A program made the translations under genes and the position numbers. A DNA stretch of 7,213 nt from an uncultured Anaerovibrio sp. (GTDB lineage Bacteria > Bacillota > Negativicutes > Selenomonadales > Selenomonadaceae), in the NCBI GenBank assembly GCA_900768695.1, contig CAAGDY010000067.1, forward strand, positions 1-7,213, read 5' to 3'. Shown here piece by piece: positions 4,680 to 7,213 of the stretch. Position 1 is the first letter of the stretch. The number at the start of each line of letters is the position of its first letter. The notes under the pieces were generated by a model. That model was not told the DNA's origin and ran no database searches. It was given only the letters and a program-made list of their open reading frames with translations.

Positions 4680-6233
4680 ATGCTGAAGAATAAAGAAAAA
4701 ATTTGTGGCCTGGCGGCAGGCCTGACGGTGGCGCTGACCCTTGCTTCAGGCAGTGAGCTGGCAAATCTGCCAAAGGCGGAGGCCGTGTACAACAGTGAGA
4801 GCGATACGGATGCGACCATACTTGATTACCTGGAAAACCGCAGGCGCAATGAGCGGGAAAATGCCCTGAATGATGACCAGAAGCAGCTGCTTTTGGATGC
4901 CTACAGGATGAAGGAAAATCTGCGTGAGCCTCTTGACCCGACCAAGAATGTGCCGGTGGCAGTGGAGGGCGATGAGCTGTTCTACGACGAAAACACCGGT
5001 GATTTTGTGGTGCAGGGAAATGTGGTCATGACCTCCCTGGACAAGCGGCGGTTTATTACGGAGCATGCAGATGGCAACCTGGTTTCCCAGGATGTGCAGG
5101 TGGAGGACAAGGCCTACATGCTGCAGCTGACGGAGGCCCAGGCCAGAATCATTCTGAACGGCTATCGCACCCAGTACAACTGGGGCAAGGAAACCGGCAG
5201 CATGGAGGACGCCCAGGGCAAGATTGACCATCAGTATGTCAAGGCAAAGCGCATTGAGTTCTATCCTGACAAGGTGGTGCTTTACAATGCCAGTGCTACC
5301 AAATGCAGCGCCAAAAATCCTGACTACAGGATGACCGCCAAGAAGATTGAGTATTATCCGGGGATTGAAACCATTTCCTATGGCGTAAGCTACTGGCTGG
5401 GCAGTATTCCGGTTTATTCCGTGCCAAAGCAGGTCAGCCGGGAGGGGGAGAAGGGGCAATATATGCCGAAGGCCTCCTACGACAATGATAATGGCTTTGG
5501 CCTCAAGGATACGCACTATTATCCGGTAACAAACAGGGTAAATGCCTATTTTGACTGGTTCCTGTCCCAGAAGAACAAGTTCCAGTCCCATGGTGGCTTT
5601 ATCTATACCACAAGGGGTATGGGTACCTTCAAGCTGCAGGACGGCTTTTTTGAGGATTCGGATGCGAAATGGATTCACAAGGCGCCGACCCTGCGCTGGG
5701 ATTATCAGTTCAGGACGGGGCAGGCTCCCTTTACCTATCGTTTTGCCTACGAGCATGGTGCCTGGGAGCAGGGCGGCAGGCACTCCATCCATACATATTA
5801 CAAGGCGGGGCTGAGCATTGACCCTATCAGGCTGGGGACATGGCGCGTGTATCCGAGCATCAGCTATGATATTACCGATGAGTCCTACAACCACTCCAGG
5901 GTGAGCGGCCTTGGGTATGATATAACGGCCTTGCGGGAGTTTGATGACCGCTGGACCACCTATCTGGGGTATCACTTCAGCAAGAGCAACAGCCAGAACA
6001 GCGTGTTTGATTTTGATTTGGACAGCTATTCGGAGAAGATAACGGCAGGCTTCAGCTACAGCTTTAGCCCGAAGGACAGGATTGTGATTGGCTGGGCCTT
6101 TGACGGTGAGAGCAACAGGCTGATGGATACGGATTATTACTGGTACCACAACATGCACTGTGCGGAGCTGATTGTGCGTTATCGCGAGAAGCGGGATCAG
6201 ATCAAGGTAACGGCGCAGTTTGCACCGTGGTAA
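4680..6233 (+). CDS. lptD: LptD/OstA-family LPS-assembly outer-membrane protein (short form)
   Basis: LptD is the outer-membrane barrel that receives LPS from the periplasmic Lpt bridge and places it in the outer leaflet. Here the 517-residue product has a signal peptide ending at AEA|VYN (about residue 36) and a charged linker. Next comes an OstA/LptA-like beta-jellyroll (about 90-250), seen in VEGDELFYDENTGDFVVQGNVVM and in TKCSAKNPDYRMTAKKIEYYPG, the latter resembling the LptD segment with Cys, NPD and alternating strands. The rest is rich in aromatic, alternating strands typical of a barrel, ending in FAPW, an aromatic end suitable for BAM recognition. At about 517 residues it is much shorter than the E. 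coli protein (about 784), so the barrel must be smaller. The mature part has only two cysteines (209 and 494) instead of four. ATG 4680 is chosen over TTG 4677; GGAG lies 9 nt before it. It is followed by hldE after 21 bp. Confidence 0.8.
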   Translation: MLKNKEKICGLAAGLTVALTLASGSELANLPKAEAVYNSESDTDATILDYLENRRRNERENALNDDQKQLLLDAYRMKENLREPLDPTKNVPVAVEGDELFYDENTGDFVVQGNVVMTSLDKRRFITEHADGNLVSQDVQVEDKAYMLQLTEAQARIILNGYRTQYNWGKETGSMEDAQGKIDHQYVKAKRIEFYPDKVVLYNASATKCSAKNPDYRMTAKKIEYYPGIETISYGVSYWLGSIPVYSVPKQVSREGEKGQYMPKASYDNDNGFGLKDTHYYPVTNRVNAYFDWFLSQKNKFQSHGGFIYTTRGMGTFKLQDGFFEDSDAKWIHKAPTLRWDYQFRTGQAPFTYRFAYEHGAWEQGGRHSIHTYYKAGLSIDPIRLGTWRVYPSISYDITDESYNHSRVSGLGYDITALREFDDRWTTYLGYHFSKSNSQNSVFDFDLDSYSEKITAGFSYSFSPKDRIVIGWAFDGESNRLMDTDYYWYHNMHCAELIVRYREKRDQIKVTAQFAPW

Positions 6234-6254
6234 GAAAAGGCCGGAGGTGTTACG

Positions 6255-7213
6255 ATGAGCCCTTTGGAGGCAATAGATAAAATGGCCGGTCAGCCGGTGC
6301 TGGTCATCGGGGATATGATTGCGGATATCTACCTGTATGGCACGATTTCCCGCATTTCCCGCGAGGCGCCGGTGCTGGTGCTGGAGCAGTCAACGGAAAA
6401 GGTGGTGGCCGGTGGCGCCGCCAACGTGATTAACAATGCGGCTACCCTGGGGGGCAAGGTTTATGCCGCCGGGCTGGTAGGCGATGACAGCGGTGCAGAT
6501 GGCCTGGCGGAAATTCTGGCGAGCCGCGGCGTGGATGTAACCGGCTTCGTCAGGGATGCAGGGCGTCCTACTATTTCCAAGACCCGGATTGTGGCAGGGG
6601 GCAGGACCACCGTCAGCCAGCAGATTGTGCGGGTGGACAGGGAAAGCCATGCACCTATGCCGGATGAGTGCGAGAGACAGCTGGCAGAATATCTGGCAGA
6701 GGTGCTGCCCAAGGTCAAGGGCGTGGTGCTGAGTGACTATGGCAGCGGTACGATTACGGACAGGCTGCTGGAGCAGATTTTCAGCTACTGCAAGGCTCAT
6801 GACATCCCTACCATGGTGGATTCCAGATATGATATACTGCGCTTCAGAACGGTTGATTATATAAAGCAGAATGATGCGGAGCTGGCCGCGGCTGTGGGCA
6901 GGACACTGGAAACGGAGGAGGAGCTGGTGGTTGCCGGCCGTGAGCTTCTGGCGCGCATGGAGGCCAGGGGGGTGCTGATTACCCGGGGGGAGGACGGCAT
7001 GACCCTGTTCCAGAGGGACGGCAGCGTGACAAACATACCTGTTACGGATAAGAGCGAGGTTTATGACGTGTCCGGTGCCGGTGATACCTGTGTGGCCACT
7101 GTGATTCTGGGACTGGCCGCCGGGGTGGAGCCGGTGCTGGCCAGCCGCCTTTCCAACGAGGCCTCCAGCATTGCCGTGAGAAAGATGGGAACAGCTGTTG
7201 TCAGTGCAGATGA
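6255..7213 (+). CDS. hldE: D-glycero-beta-D-manno-heptose-7-phosphate kinase, 3' end outside window
   Basis: This PfkB/ribokinase-family sugar kinase phosphorylates heptose-7-phosphate at C1, a step in making ADP-heptose for the LPS inner core. 319 codons are visible and the frame is still open at the window end. Family features are the N-terminal VLVIGDMIADIYLYG with SRISREAPV (RfaE domain I signature, about 15-41), the PfkB-type substrate motif VVAGGAANVINNAATLGG (50-67), and the C-terminal DVSGAGDTCVA (271-281), whose Asp277 is the expected catalytic base. The ATG at 6255 has GGAGG at 6243-6247 with 7-nt spacing. The window ends about where the kinase domain should end. It could therefore be a stand-alone kinase (rfaE1/hldA-like) or bifunctional HldE with a C-terminal adenylyltransferase; the sequence does not decide. 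The 21-bp gap implies co-transcription with lptD. Confidence 0.92.
   Translation, partial: MSPLEAIDKMAGQPVLVIGDMIADIYLYGTISRISREAPVLVLEQSTEKVVAGGAANVINNAATLGGKVYAAGLVGDDSGADGLAEILASRGVDVTGFVRDAGRPTISKTRIVAGGRTTVSQQIVRVDRESHAPMPDECERQLAEYLAEVLPKVKGVVLSDYGSGTITDRLLEQIFSYCKAHDIPTMVDSRYDILRFRTVDYIKQNDAELAAAVGRTLETEEELVVAGRELLARMEARGVLITRGEDGMTLFQRDGSVTNIPVTDKSEVYDVSGAGDTCVATVILGLAAGVEPVLASRLSNEASSIAVRKMGTAVVSAD

Noticed and set aside
4746..6158. 470-codon open frame on the - strand opposite lptD
   Set aside because: The + strand product has a signal peptide, LptD-like motifs and a good start; the antisense frame has none of these.

Overview
The window looks like chromosomal DNA from a Gram-negative (diderm) Firmicute of the class Negativicutes (Selenomonas/Mitsuokella/Megamonas-like). 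This is inferred from two things. The tetrapyrrole gene order hemD-hemB-hemL with Firmicute-style strong Shine-Dalgarno sequences sits next to outer-membrane/LPS genes: an unusually short LptD-family protein and a heptose-7-phosphate kinase. All recognised protein-coding genes lie on the + strand. The one exception is a 22-codon peptide on the - strand.

Region 1 (1-3090) is the end of a heme/tetrapyrrole operon. It holds the 3' part of uroporphyrinogen-III synthase (hemD, probably the C-terminal half of a cobA-hemD fusion that begins outside the window), porphobilinogen synthase (hemB, overlapping hemD by 4 bp) and glutamate-1-semialdehyde aminomutase (hemL). A 143-bp gap containing short GCCGG-rich repeats separates hemB from hemL.

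Region 2 (3091-3612) is a dense 520-bp intergenic region and the most interesting part. Two near-consensus promoters, one 5 bp after the hemL stop and one at about 3350 on the opposite strand, fire toward each other into a shared hairpin terminator at 3176-3209. The - strand transcript encodes a 22-residue hydrophobic peptide whose ribosome-binding site is folded into a hairpin. The + strand transcript is a short non-coding RNA of about 80 nt. The two RNAs begin with almost the same sequence, including the palindrome GGTATACC. This matches the architecture of a type I toxin-antitoxin locus of the par/fst or TxpA/RatA kind, although the peptide is not one I can assign to a named family. Next to it a second - strand promoter and a strong hairpin/U7 terminator delimit a candidate small RNA of about 85 nt. 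A perfect 15-bp palindrome lies between that promoter and the divergent promoter of the next gene.

Region 3 (3613-7213) holds envelope genes. First comes a secreted protein of unknown function with five exact-length 20-residue repeats and a C-terminal beta-rich domain, followed by its own terminator. Then come the short lptD-like gene and hldE/rfaE1 (cut off by the window end), separated by only 21 bp and probably co-transcribed. Together lptD and hldE point to synthesis of the heptose-containing LPS core and delivery of LPS to the outer membrane.
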